A DNA stretch of 64,000 nt from Steinernema hermaphroditum. Lineage: Eukaryota; Nematoda; Chromadorea; Rhabditida; Steinernematidae. The notes under the pieces were generated by a model. That model saw only the letters and a list, made by a program, of their open reading frames with translations, searched no databases and had not been told where the DNA came from. The DNA lies in contig CM059622.1 of the NCBI GenBank assembly GCA_030435675.1, forward strand, positions 1,302,001-1,366,000, in the 5' to 3' direction. Made by a program: the position numbers and the translations under genes. Position 1 is the stretch's first letter. Each line of letters starts with the position of its first letter. Of the stretch, positions 40,848 through 52,134 are shown in pieces.

Positions 40848-42271
40848 TTAAGCCTCCACGGCCGCGTCTGAAACGGGCAGATGTTGTCGGCGCCGTAGAG
40901 ATAAGAGAATCAGCGAACCACCGAAGACGGTGGTCAGCGGTCGGGCGCGGCATTTAATGGTGCGCCAAATAACAACATCGGCCGAAACGCTGATGGCACA
41001 GGCGAGTCGGTCTGAGACGCGCCACGTTAGGCTCCCCCGCCCAGTGACGAATGCCTTCGAAGAGCTCTGACGCAGCAGCAAAAATGGGCGACCGATTTTA
41101 CCACCTGCTTCGGCGAGCGTTATGGTTACCGTTCCCAGGCAACTTTGTTTAGCTGCTTGCATAATGCTGCTAGAGTGGAATATTTAAGGTGTACCACAGC
41201 AAAGAGGCCAATCAGCGTCCCCAAATAGATCGGTACTTTCAGGCAGGTGAATTTGCCTACGACACATACAAACGACAGACGGTTCGGATGATCTCGAAAC
41301 ACTTCAACGTCATGCCTGCCGCCCCCGTAAGGTTTCACTTTTCATTATCCCTCATTTCCTCGTAGCAAGCAGGCAAGGCTGAAAACATAAATAAGCGTGG
41401 GGTAACAAAGCGTGATTCGTGGAAAAACTTCACAAAAGAAGTCCCAATTAGTGTCCTCATGGCCAAAACATCCGCCCATCTATTAGACCGTCTCGGAACT
41501 AGAAGTTTCTCGAAAGCTAAAGGTCAAATTGATCATAGAACACGAACGCTTCATATCACTCGGAAATGTTAAATAACACATTTTGACAGCCTCCGCACCT
41601 TAAGAGCTAGCTCGAAATTCGAAAGATAAACAGCCAAATAAACAAAGGCATCAGCTCGCACGACCGCTCCACAGCACTCATAAGCGACAAATGAGCAGTG
41701 TAAGGTTCGTTGCACATTACAGACAGTCTATATTTGCAACTTGCAGCATGCAAGTCTCTGAAATTTGCAACCGTGTCTGTCTACATTGGCCGAAGTAATT
41801 TGGAGAAACAACCGATTTCACATGAGTTCCAAGCAGATGGCTTTGCTGCTGACGAAGGTTAGTCCAAAGATCGAGTCACTTATGGTCAAAAGCTGAAAAG
41901 TCGCGCTTTGCCCATCATCCGTCTGTCTATCTATCTGTCTGTCCAAATTACCAATTTCGATCACGGTTTGGATCACGTGATCCATACGACCAACAAATTT
42001 AAACACTGCAGCGGAAATGAGTCAGAGCCTTGCAAATTCCAGACAGATCAAGGAGCTCTGCCCATCCGTCTGTCTGTCTACAGCAAGCGCGCGAGAGACT
42101 ATATTGAGCGAATCAGCTGATTGTCCACTCAAACAAAACGGTTCAAATCAATTCGTCTCGAAGCGAAAAAGCGCGAACTTTCGATTGTGATGTCTTTGTT
42201 TGTTGCGCTGTGGCACTTTGACCCGCGGCTTTTATCAGCTGATCCGTATTCAGCGCCTTTTCAGAGCGCAA
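40848..42271. other. Divergent intergenic region
   Basis: Separates the start codons of the ABHD17-type gene (-) and the MBT gene (+), so it probably holds both promoters. A TCTGTCTATCTATCTGTCTGTC microsatellite lies at ~41922-41943. No further gene is recognised. Confidence 0.6.
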
Positions 42272-44515
42272 ATGGCCGCGTTCCGGGAAGCAAAACCGCT
42301 CCCGGGCCTGGAAACGGAGAAGACCGATGTTGCGCCGTACACCTGGAAAGAGTACTTTGAAAGCCGACCGAGCACGTCGTCAGAAGACTTCTGCGCGCCC
42401 GACGTCGTTCCCGTCGACTCGTTCAGCCCGGCGCTGCCATTTCATCGTGTGCTCCGTAAACTTCGACAGAATCCGAGCCTTGGACTCATCGTGAGCTCTT
42501 TTTCCTGCGGTTTGCAGGATTTTATGCGAACCTTTTAGGTTGAGACAAGTCTAGATGAGGCGGGCAAGAACAAGCGCTGGTTCGCGAAGGTCGTACAGCT
42601 CGCCGGATATCGCTGCAAGCTGCGACTGCTGCTTGTAGAGCCCCTGGCGCCAGTGGAATTCTGGGTCAACTGGGCCTCGATGGATGTGCAGCCGATTGGA
42701 AAGTTCGAGGAGCGCGAGACGAAATTAGCTCCGCCTGTTGGATCAGCACTTGCGAAGAAGACGAAGACTGAGGTGAAATCAGAGATCGTCAAACTGCTGA
42801 TCAACAGGGCGGTGCTGTCACAGGCGGTCTACGACGATGAGATTAAAGTGCTCAAGACGCGCCGACTGAGGGTGAGTGAACAACATGCAAATGAGACATA
42901 AATTGTGTCTATTAGAGAATTGTGTCTAGACTAGTTATTTTGGGAAGTACATTTGTGTTTGCAAAGTTTTGAGGGTTGGTCATGGAACACATTTGCGCTG
43001 GAGACTGTCTGGGAACGACCGGCCTATTCTCAGTGTTATGTCCAAATGAAGTTTTGTGTCTAAATGTCTACTGTCTTAAGGCCTGCTCATACTCTACGGG
43101 GTAAGACGCACGCGCGTCCTAACTCTATTTACCGCGGAGCAAAATTTACAATGTAGTCAGGACGCGCATGCGTCTTCAGGACCCCGTGGAGTAGGAACAC
43201 GCCTTTAGCGCTAACGGTTTGATCGAAAGCTCTGCATAGTTTCCTTCAGATCAATCAGCGCGTCGAAATCCTGAACACTGCCAGCACCACCGAAGTCCGT
43301 CCTGCAATCGTAAAGAGTGTCATCGGCAACAGAATTTGGCTATCGCTAGCTACGCAGGACATGGATCCACTTGATGCAAGCGACTCACAACTTATAGGCG
43401 GCATCTACTTCAACGCCGAATCGCCGCTGATATATCCTGTTGGATGGGCTTTCAAAATGGGCTTCGGAATCGCCGCTAACGACTCATACGTCGCCCACTG
43501 CAAACAAATTTTTGAAGAAGAGAAAAAGGTTGGGCAATGTACAGAGTTGAATCTGAAGCATGTATCTCTTTTAGGGGAGAGTACCCTCATACGATGCAAA
43601 CGACGCGCGCCCGGAGCAGCTCACACCCCACGGCAGCAGTGATTTCAAGCCCGTGGGTGCGTGGAAGGCGGGCGATTGCCTGGAAGTGCTCGACCCCCTC
43701 GACGACGACTTCAAGTCACTGCGAGCGGCGTACGTCAAAAAAGTGCTCGCCGATGGCTACCTGGAAATTGCCTTCGAAGGTGGATCGGCCAATGAAGTCC
43801 TACCCATCCACTGCACGTCGACGCATCTGTTCCCTCCTGGCTACGCTGAAAAGTACGGTATAGAGCTGGAGAAGCCGAAGAAGTATCGTGGAATGGTGTT
43901 TACATGGGAGCGGCAGATCCAGATGTGGAAGAAGGGAAAACGCTTCTACCCCAGCAAGCGGCTGTTCCGTCCCGTGCCGCCAGAAGAGGTTATCGCCGAG
44001 AAGTTTCCCATTGGCGCAAAACTCGAAGCCACTGACCAAGCGGACGTGCAGAGAGTCATTTGCCCAGCCTCGGTCAAAGCCATCAAAGGCCGACTGCTCC
44101 TTATCGCCTACGATGGCTGGACGTCATCTTACGATCAGTACTTCGACTATCAGTATGTTCATGATCGCCAGGCGGTTCTCTGACAAGCCCCTTTAGATCT
44201 CCTGACCTTATGCCATTAGGCTGGTGCGAAATGGTCGGACATTTCCTGGTGCCTCCAGCAGAAGAATCTGTAGAGAACTCTAGGAATCCGTCTGAAGCAG
44301 CTCCGTCGCCGGCTCCTGCCAAGAGCACGCGCATTTCGACTCCTATTCCGTCTCCTTCGTCTCCAACTACAACTACAAGTACATCGCCTGCGGACAAGCG
44401 CACACCAACGTCTAGCAGTGCAGATAACGGCGCGCCACCTGCAAAGAAACCGAGAGGAAGGCCCCCAAGCGATGCTTCGATGAAAAATCGCACCCGTTCA
44501 CGTATTAAGAAGTAG
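42272..44515 (+). CDS. lin-61: MBT-repeat chromatin protein (LIN-61/L3MBTL2-like) with AT-hook tail
   Basis: Five exons: 42272-42490, 42539-42871, 43250-43528, 43575-44152 and 44197-44515; 1,728 nt, 575 aa. Several malignant-brain-tumour repeats are visible: the first around WFAKVVQLAGYRCKLRLLL and FWVNWASMDVQPIG, another around YPVGWAFKMGFGI, a third around WKAGDCLEVLDPLD to LPIHCTSTHLFPPG, and the last around GAKLEATD, CPASVKAIKG, LLIAYDGW and MPLGWCEMVGH. MBT repeats bind mono- and dimethylated histone lysines and mediate transcriptional repression. LIN-61 acts in the synMuv pathway in C. elegans. The C-terminus is Ser/Thr-rich and ends in a KKPRGRPPS AT-hook-like motif and basic tail. A TTTTCAG acceptor lies 7 nt before the ATG. 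NMNAT follows after 339 bp on the same strand. Confidence 0.88.
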
Positions 44516-44854
44516 AAAACTTTTAAAGCTTCACTTTGAAGCACGTGTTGTTGTTGTTTCGCAAGTGTCTGTGTCAAATTTTTACTAATGTTCTCATAAA
44601 TTTTTATCTCACAGTTGTCGAGACTTTCGACGAGCTAGCGGTTGTAGACGTCTTAAATATCTTGCAATTTGGGCAGTGGTGTCTAAAGTCTAGACCCGTT
44701 CTTCAGTTTCTCCTTTTTACTGCAGTTAACAAGTGCTAGGAAACGGAGTTTAGACTGGTTTAGACTCTTGACGTTCTAGATCGTTCGCCTGAGTCTCTCG
44801 ACGTCTAGTGTCTACTTATAGTCTACTTGTTCTCGTGACTGTCTCATTTCCAGG

Positions 44855-45614
44855 ATGACGGCGCCAAGTCTCTTCAACGGTTGTCGCCGGGTGGTTCTGA
44901 TCGCTTGCGGCTCCTTCAACCCACCTACCGTAATGCACATGCGGATGTTTGAGTGCACCCGCGACTACCTCCAACAGAAGCTTGGCGTCACCGTCGTCGA
45001 AGGGATCTTGAGTCCCACGGCTGACAACTACAAGAAGCCCGATTTGGCGAAGGCGACGGACCGACTACGGATGTGTGAACTGGCGACAAAAGGCTCCGAC
45101 TGGCTCCGAGCCGACGGCTGGGAATGTTCACAGGAAGGGTGGACCCGCACGCTGGCAGTGCTGAAGCACTATCTGCCGCTGTTGAAGAAGAAATACGGTG
45201 GCGCTGGCGACGCCGATGACCTGGCAGTTGTATTTCTGTGTGGAGGCGATTTGGTCGATACGTTCACAGTCATCACTCCAAGTGGTAAGTTCATTCATCC
45301 CTACGAGCCCTAGGATTTATTTTGTTGCAGGAGAGCCCCTCTGGAATCCGCAGGACATACGAACCATCATTGGCGACTTCGGACTCGTCATCTTCGACCG
45401 CGCCTCCTCGAAACCCAAAGAAACACTGGAGGCGATCGGCCTAGCTCATCTGCTTGGCAGCACCGTGCACTTCACTTCCGACGTCGCCTTCCCGAACGAC
45501 GTCTCATCGACGAACTTGCGGAAAGCCGTCCGAAACGGGCTCTCCATAAAGTACTGCACTCCTGATCTTGTCTGTGATTATATCAAAGAACATAAGCTGT
45601 ATCAGCAGCACTAA
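44855..45614 (+). CDS. Nicotinamide/nicotinate mononucleotide adenylyltransferase
   Basis: Two exons, 44855-45284 and 45331-45614; 714 nt, 237 aa. NMNAT joins ATP to NMN or NaMN to give NAD or its deamido form, the last step of NAD synthesis. Motifs: GSFNPPTVMHMRMFE (the GxFxPxTxxH nucleotidyltransferase signature), SPTADNYKKPDL, LLCGGDL-equivalent FLCGGDLVDTF, and the C-terminal SSTNLRKAVRNGLSIKYCTPDLVCDYIKEH (the SSTxxR box that binds ATP phosphates). The length fits short animal isoforms such as NMNAT3. Trans-splice-like acceptor CATTTCCAG lies one base before the ATG. The gene is convergent with CHMP2B: the stop codons are only ~80 bp apart. Confidence 0.95.
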
Positions 45615-45696
45615 TCTGTAGATTTAAAACGTAGGAATTAAATTATTATCGATTTATTTACATTTTCATCACAATGGGAGTACTTACACAGGGTCC

Positions 45697-46808
45697 TTAC
45701 CCACGAAGCTGGGCCAACATCCGCTCTAGATCGGCATCGGTGGTTTTCGAAGACGAGGCGTCGCCTATCGCCACGGTGGATGCCTTCGGGACGCGCGACA
45801 GCTGCGCGTTGAGGTCGATTCCGATTTCGTCGAGGACTTGGTTCACGATGGCGTCCTGCTCCTCTTCGTCGCCGCTTTCGTCCAGCATCGAATCGAGTGT
45901 GTCGTTGACCATGTCTTCGGTGATTCCCATCTTCTCTTGGGCGATCTGGAAGTCGCGCATCTCTTTTGCGAGTTTCTCGACTGGCATTTGCTTTTGCATC
46001 GTTTTCATGGTCTTTGTTGAGGCGGCTACGGCGTCTGACATCTTACCCATGCTGTACATGTGTCTGAAATGGGGAAAGGTTAGTGAGTTCTTCTCAAAAG
46101 AACCATTGCCTCGAGCATAAAGTCATCTAGCCTATGTGAGATAGAACAGACTCGAATGAGACGTTATGAAAGAAGCTACAAGAATTGAAAAAGAGACAGT
46201 CGTCTACAAAATATATGCGTGTAAGTGGTCAGACACAGTCTTGACGGATTTCTCATAACTGTCTCGATTCGGTTTCGGATTAATTGTCTAGCAGACGCTG
46301 CAAATTCTGTCCCCCTCTGAAAATTTGCACTTTAATTTCTCATTCAAAATCCAGACAGAGAAATAGAAACTCGTTGTGGAAATCAGACAGCTCTGCAAAA
46401 TCTATCTGGACTAAGCACGTTTACTGATGTCTACCATCACGATGGTCTTCACGCGTATCTAATATCCATACAATTCCGAAATTAACACAAAACCTACCTG
46501 TTCTGCACCCCAACAGCCGTGATTTTTGCGCCCATGCCCATATTCTTCGTTTTCTGCTTCCGAAGCTGCACCAGCTGTTTAGCAAGCGTGGCACACGCCT
46601 CTCGCTGACCTGCTTTCGCCAGTTTCTTGATCTCCACTTCGAGCTCCTTCTCTTTGCGCTCCAGCTGGCGACGATCTGCGTCCAACTCTCGATTCGTCTT
46701 CCGTAAGTTGCGGTCGTTTTCGCGCATCATCTCTGAAAATTACGGGCTAAAACATCAAAAACTGCTTCACACACCTTTAGGATCGGTCTTCTTGAACCAG
46801 CCGGCCAT
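45697..46808 (-). CDS. ESCRT-III subunit CHMP2B-like
   Basis: Three exons: 46775-46808, 46498-46732 and 45697-46063; 636 nt, 211 aa (human CHMP2B is 213). ESCRT-III subunits polymerise on membranes to drive multivesicular-body budding, abscission and membrane repair. The basic N-terminal helices (MAGWFKKTDPK, then RRQLERKEKELEVEIKKLAK), GQREACATLAKQLVQLRKQKTK and the acidic C-terminal half match CHMP2B more than CHMP2A. DEIGIDLNAQL and the terminal DADLERMLAQLRG helix form the MIM1-type VPS4-binding motif. Convergent with NMNAT. Confidence 0.93.
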
Positions 46809-47485
46809 TGTCGACAAGAAATCGGGTGACAATGAGTCAGCTGAATGGGCGTTTGCTCGTGAAGGAAGGCGCCAGACAAAGAGAACGGCGTGTCTAGTTT
46901 GTTGCGAAACGAATTCCTCAGATCCGGGTGGGTCTCGGAACGACCACATTGGTCGTTTGTCTCGGAAATATGGTGCTTCGAAAGTTTTGGATCTTCCGCA
47001 TGATGAAAGATTTCTCAGATTTAGGATTTGTACTCTTCCTGAGTGTTTTTTCGTCGATTTTCATTGAAAGTCTTGTCTGATTGCCAGAGATAGTCCGATT
47101 CACGAGTGGTATTTGTCGGATATTGAGAAGTTTGGTCATTACACGCAGATTGGTGTCCTCCTTTCAATATGTGTCACTCGTTCAAGGTGTCCTATGGTGC
47201 ATTTTTAGAGTTAGGTGCAATGTAGCTCCTCTATGGTTCCAATTCATTCACTCATCGACCGCTCTTTCAAGTTCAGAAATGAAGGATAACAGTGCCTGTC
47301 TCCAATTGAGACAGATTGAGTTTAGACCGCACCGCTCATTGTCTGAAGATGAAAATACCTTGAAGAGCTTTCGAAGGAGAGTATGTGAAACACACGATTA
47401 CTTTCTTTTTGCCACTACCGTAACTCCAAGCCGTTAGTACATCGCGTTTCCCCGATCAGATTCACGTTATCCCTGCCACTTTCAG
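46809..47485. other. Divergent intergenic between CHMP2B and DNAJC19
   Basis: No gene recognised in ~680 bp. It must hold the promoters of both flanking genes. The last bases CTGCCACTTTCAG directly abut the DNAJC19 ATG and act as its trans-splice acceptor. Confidence 0.6.
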
Positions 47486-47815
47486 ATGTCGAGCGGCTTC
47501 ATCTTAGCAGGACTTGGCCTCGCGGCAGCCGGCTTCGTCGGTCGCTATGCACTCCGCAACCCGACACTCATGAAACAGGCGATGGAAGCGATTCCCGGCG
47601 GTGCTTTCTCCAAATATCACAAAGGCGGATTCGAGATGAAAATGTCGAAACGAGAAGCGGCGCTCATCCTCGGCGTACCGGCGACAGCGAAACCGAACAA
47701 GATCAAGGATGCGCACAAGAGGATAATGATCGCGAACCACCCGGACCGCGGAGGATCGCCGTACTTGGCAGCGAAAATCAACGAAGCGAAGGATTTACTC
47801 GATGGACAGAAGTAA
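47486..47815 (+). CDS. dnj-21: Mitochondrial import co-chaperone TIM14/DNAJC19 (Pam18)
   Basis: A single exon, 109 aa, close to human DNAJC19 (116 aa). The N-terminus is a membrane anchor ([20 protein letters not shown]); the C-terminus is a degenerate J domain, [13 protein letters not shown] then [20 protein letters not shown] with the HPD tripeptide that stimulates mtHsp70 ATPase. The protein sits in the inner membrane as part of the PAM motor that pulls preproteins through TIM23. The ATG immediately follows CACTTTCAG, so the mature 5' UTR would be almost entirely spliced leader. The symbol follows the C. elegans orthologue. Confidence 0.95.
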   Translation: MSSGFILAGLGLAAAGFVGRYALRNPTLMKQAMEAIPGGAFSKYHKGGFEMKMSKREAALILGVPATAKPNKIKDAHKRIMIANHPDRGGSPYLAAKINEAKDLLDGQK

Positions 47816-48079
47816 TAGAGAATAGTTGTAGTTGTTTTGTTATGTTTGCGAGGTATTTGGACAGAGAAATGAGTAGTAAATCTTTACGGTTGGTGTATAG
47901 AGTATGTTGACAAAAAATGTGATAAAAGTGCAGAGCAAGGGGGGGGGGTGAAAAAGGCATGTCTAGACCAGACCCTTCCAAGTTAGGTCATTTGCCGGGT
48001 TACAGCGCCGAAGACGGTCGGAGTCGTCTCTATTCCTCGGCTTCGAGTTCATTCTGATCGGTCGTAGTCGAAAGCTGTC

Positions 48080-50258
48080 ATGATTCGACTCGATGGTTTC
48101 CTATTGATGGTAGGCTCCATTTTGCTTTGCACCTCTTTTCAACTATCTTTTTCAGTGTTTAACAGCGGATGTCGTGTTGGGAGTAGTGCTGCTGAGTGGC
48201 AACGCTGAGGACGTCCATAAAAGGGAGAAAGATAGATTTTCTGCAGAGCGCTTCGCCTTCAAAATAGCCTTCATAGTTCTACTTGTATCAACTTTGGTAA
48301 TGGCTTTCATGTGAGGACCATCTATCTGTCGGGCCATTTTCACCTCTCTTGAATTTAGAGTCGTAGCGGCACTTGTGGCTCGCTGCGTTCAAGGCGTTTG
48401 GTTTGGAGGGTTCTACGATCCGTTCAGAATTTGCCCTCGTTATGCGAAGGACATTGAAGCTGAGAGAATTGCGGCGAAGATACGAGTTTTAAAGCATGCG
48501 CCAAAGTTCTTCCAACAGCTTAATGTTTGTTTTCTTTCCGTCTATTAGTTTACCGACGTGCATTTTAGCCGGATGCTCCAACACCTGCTCTTGTCCTGCA
48601 ACCCTCTCTTCCGGAACCAGAACAGAAAGCGGATATTTCAATCCCTGGTGGTGTTCAATTGACGAAAGTAGACGAAACATCAAGCAAACAAAGACAACAG
48701 GACCAACAGAAGTCAGATGTGACAGACGCTCAGAAGTCGCTAACAACGTCGACTGTGCAGAAGCCAAATAAGAAGCTCGAAAAGTCGGTATCCACATCGG
48801 ATAAACAGAAGTCAGAGAAGAAGAACACCGAAAAGACCCCATCGACGTCAGGCAAAGTGAAATTAAAGAAGAATGCCGAAAAGTCTTTACCGACGTACGA
48901 GCAGAAATCAGAGGCAACGGATGTTCAGAAGTCGTTGAAAGCGCCGATCGAGCAGAAGCCAAATAAAAAGAAGACTGAGAAGTCATTGAGGGCGCCAAAT
49001 AAGCAGAAGCCAAAGAATAAGGCCGAAAAGTCGTTGTCGACGTCGTATGAGCAAAAGTCAGAGGCAACGGATGTTCAGAAGTCGTTGACCGTGTCAAATA
49101 AACACAAGTCAAAAAAGAAGAAGGCCAAAAAGTCGGACAAGAACGTGAGGAATAAGGAGAGCGAACAGTTCACACCAGATAATCAGAAGCCAAAAGATCT
49201 GGAGAAGACTGAGAGGTCGATATCAACGTCAAATAAGCAGAAGACAAAGAGGAAGAAGGTGGAAAATTCGCTGTCAACGTCGTACAAGCAGAAGTCAGAA
49301 GTAATGGACGCCCAGAAGTCGACATCGATTGTGCAGAAGCCAAATAAGAAGGCTGAAAAATCGTTATCGACGGCAAAGAAGCAGAAGTCTAAGAAGAAGA
49401 AGGTCGAAAAGTCGGTAACGCCATCGGACAAGAAGAACTTAAGGGATAAGAAGACTGAAATGTTGCTGAAGACAACAGATAAGCAGAAGCCAGAAAAGAA
49501 GATCGAAAGATCATTGTCAACGTTGAAAAAGCAGAAGTCAAAGAAGAAGAAGATCGAAAGATCCTCATCGACGACAAAGCAAAAGTCGAGGAAGAAGGCG
49601 GAAAAGTCGTCATCAACGTCGAATAAGCAGAAGACATTGTTGACCACGTCGACCGTGCAGAAGAAGGTCGCAAAATCCTCTGTGAAAATGCGAAAACGAT
49701 CGAAAAAAGAAACTCCCCCTCCGAGTTCGTCGAAAGAGTCAAGCAAAGGGTCATCACAGCAAGAAGCGTCCGAAGCGGAGCCACGTCTCCTTGAACTGAA
49801 AACAAAGAAAGACTATACGATAACAGACTTGGAGCGCGTTCACGTAACCGGAAAGGCAGGCATAAAGAATCGCCATGATTCACAGATCAGTCGCGATTCC
49901 ACGATTACGATTGGTGATGACCTTCTCGCCAAGGCAGGACCGCCCTCAGTAAGTAACGATGGACTTGGAGTTAGTTGGGAAGATCTGAAGTGTATTGCTA
50001 TGTTTACAGGCAAAAGATGAAGGTGGGGATAAAGAAAAGATGCCGACAGAGAGGAAGGGATCTTCAACCGTCAATAAGGACAGGAAGACTTCTAGCAATG
50101 GAGGTGTGCCTACAGCAGAAGTGCTAGCCCTTGTTATGGGGAAGGAGCGCGATAGGATAAAGTATGATGCCGCTCTCATTCAGCGTAAGTTGGTTCGCAC
50201 AAGCCAAGTGGTAGTGAAATTTAGGGTCGATTACCGGCAATACACGCGAGAAGAGTGA
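48080..50258 (+). CDS. Lysine-rich single-pass membrane protein, unrecognised family
   Basis: Model of five exons: 48080-48109, 48156-48310, 48359-48524, 48569-49948 and 50010-50258; 1,980 nt, 659 aa, in frame. The N-terminal 60-75 residues include a long hydrophobic segment (IAFIVLLVSTLVMAFIVVAA), probably a membrane anchor. From ~residue 140 to 430 the protein is a degenerate Lys/Ser/Thr/Gln repeat (units such as KSLSTSNKQKSKKKKAEK), with little other composition. A less biased C-terminal part (ITDLERVHVTGKAGI, then TAEVLALVMGKERDRIKY) follows. Single-pass anchors with KEKE-rich tails occur in triadin/junctin-type proteins, but I see no specific homology. The last exon may splice further, because CAGCGTAAGTTG at ~50189 is a good donor. 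Tandem degenerate copies of this exon end follow to ~50740. Confidence 0.65.
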
Positions 50259-50740
50259 GCATAATACTACTCCCACTTTGCGTACGTTTGTAGCACTAGC
50301 ATACGCCGGACTGTGCAAAAATTTAGGATCAACTCTTGCTACCGAGAAGGAACCAGGGAATAAGGAGCACAATGCCACTCCCACTTGGCGTATGTTAGTG
50401 TTAGTATAATCTAGTTTCCAGAGAAATTTAGGATCAAGCGCTGTTAGTGGCAAAGACCGCGAGAAAACAGAACATCATACCACTCAAACTCAGTGTACGT
50501 TGCTGCAAATATAGACCAGATTGTAGTGAAATTTAGGGTCGGCAACCGGAATGGAGTGCGACAAGACTGAACACCTTAACCTTAACAATCAGCGTAAGCT
50601 GCTGTTACAGTGCGCCTGATTGTATTGAAATTTAGGGTCGGTTACCGGCGTAGAGCGCGAGAAAACAGAGCGTACTACTGGTACTCAGGGTAAGTTGGCG
50701 TCAGTAAAATCCAGACTGTAGCGAAATTTAGGATCCATAC
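50150..50740 (+). repeat. Degenerate ~110-bp tandem repeat derived from the preceding exon
   Basis: Five or six copies of a ~110-bp unit marked by GAAATTTAGGGTCG (at ~50216, and variants at ~50320, ~50428, ~50529, ~50630 and ~50725) and by ACTCAGCGTAAGTTG-like blocks. The first copy overlaps the last exon of the lysine-rich gene and its possible splice donor. Confidence 0.75.
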
Positions 50741-51143
50741 TGCCGGACGAAATGGCAACCCAAGTGACTCAAGTGCCTGATAGTAGTAGCCTCGGATACA
50801 CTCGGACACTTCGCACAACATCGTACGACTCGCGACTCGTGGAGAGGTGAACTACTCCGAAGAAGAAACTTGTGAATTTGAGCAGTTTGTATATTGGTCC
50901 ACAATTAAATAGAAAATTTGATGGGTGTCTTCTTCCCCCTGTCAGTTCTACAAACATGAGGATGATCGACAACTTGTAAATACGTATCGATCCCGACGCG
51001 ATGTAATTGCCAGTGAGTGCGACCCACTACTGTATTGCAGTTTGTTGAATTTCTGCGATTTGCATGTTTTTGGAGCTGCTGTCGTTGATTTTGATGTTGT
51101 TTCTTTGCAGAAGCTTGTACTTGGGTAATTTTCAGCCAACAAC
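50741..51143. other. Short intergenic region
   Basis: No gene recognised in ~400 bp between the repeat and NDUFB4. AATTTTCAG, 10 nt before the NDUFB4 ATG, is a likely trans-splice acceptor. Confidence 0.6.
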
Positions 51144-51974
51144 ATGAGGCTCGCCGTCCGTCTTCTGCGCCCGGCCGCAAATCAGAATGTGAAGAGCCCG
51201 AGGCTGTGGCAAGATCCCGTTTTCGGATACTTTGAAACGCACGGAAAGACCGAATTCCTCCCCGGAGAGGAGTACAACCTCACCGACGCCGAGAAGAAGG
51301 GCGTGTTGTGGCGTTACCGCGTCAAGGAAATTTTGAAGAAAGAGTATTTGCGCCGTGAATACGATCCTCACAAGTTCAAGTATAAGGTTAGTTAGCGTTT
51401 CCAGACAGCCAGTCCCGTTGTTTTCTACGTCTAGACAGCCGGTCTCCAAACAAGACTGTTGAAATATTCTTATTGCAGACTGTCTAACATGGAAATATTG
51501 TGTTAGTCTACTAGGATAGCTTTGCTATGATCTGACATGTGCATAATGTTTGTCTCTTTTAAAATAGTCTAGACAGAATCTGTCTACTCACAGAATTGAG
51601 ATGGCATTTCAATCTTTCCAGGAGGGCGTTGTCATTGACCCCGCGATGTTCCGATGGTACTCGGCCGACATGACCCAAGCAGAACACTTCCGTTTCACGC
51701 CACGCTCCGTCTTCCTCTACGTCGGCTCCGTGCTCCTCGGTTTCTACGTGTACACCCGTCTCGTTATGGCTTCTGCTGTACGTTATTCACCCGTCTGGAC
51801 AGTTCCCACCACTGTCTATCTCTCCCACACTCAGTCTAAAAATAACTGTTTTAGGAGCGTACCGCCGAAAAATGCGTCGATGGGGATATTCTCTGGTGGG
51901 ATCGTCAAACCGCGCGTATGGCGTCGACTGCCGGTAGCGGTCACTGCGCACCCACCATTGGAATCGAGTTCTAG
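51144..51974 (+). CDS. nuo-6: NADH dehydrogenase (complex I) accessory subunit NDUFB4
   Basis: Three exons: 51144-51386, 51622-51777 and 51855-51974; 519 nt, 172 aa. NDUFB4 (B15) is a membrane-arm accessory subunit of respiratory complex I. The conserved core is RYRVKEILKKEYLRREYDP, then DPAMFRWYSADM (equivalent of NPALLRW) and FRFTPRSVFLYVGSVLLG followed by one transmembrane helix. The ~15-aa N-terminal extension and longer C-terminus fit nematode NUO-6 rather than the 129-aa vertebrate protein. The SKI3-like gene begins 161 bp downstream on the same strand, a typical nematode operon spacing. The last exon is the least certain part. Confidence 0.85.
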
Positions 51975-52134
51975 GCTTGTTCATAGTCCGTTTGTCATTG
52001 TAGACGAGAATAAAAGGTTCATTAGACGTTCTGTTTCGCATACGGTTTCTCCATATGGTCAGGAATTACCTTTTGTAGTCTTTGGTGTCGTTCTACGAAA
52101 TGGTTGGTTTTCAGCTGTCCGGTGATTAAACACG

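Noticed and set aside
48489..49883. Minus-strand Ser/Phe-rich ORFs
   Set aside because: Antisense shadows of the lysine-repeat gene.
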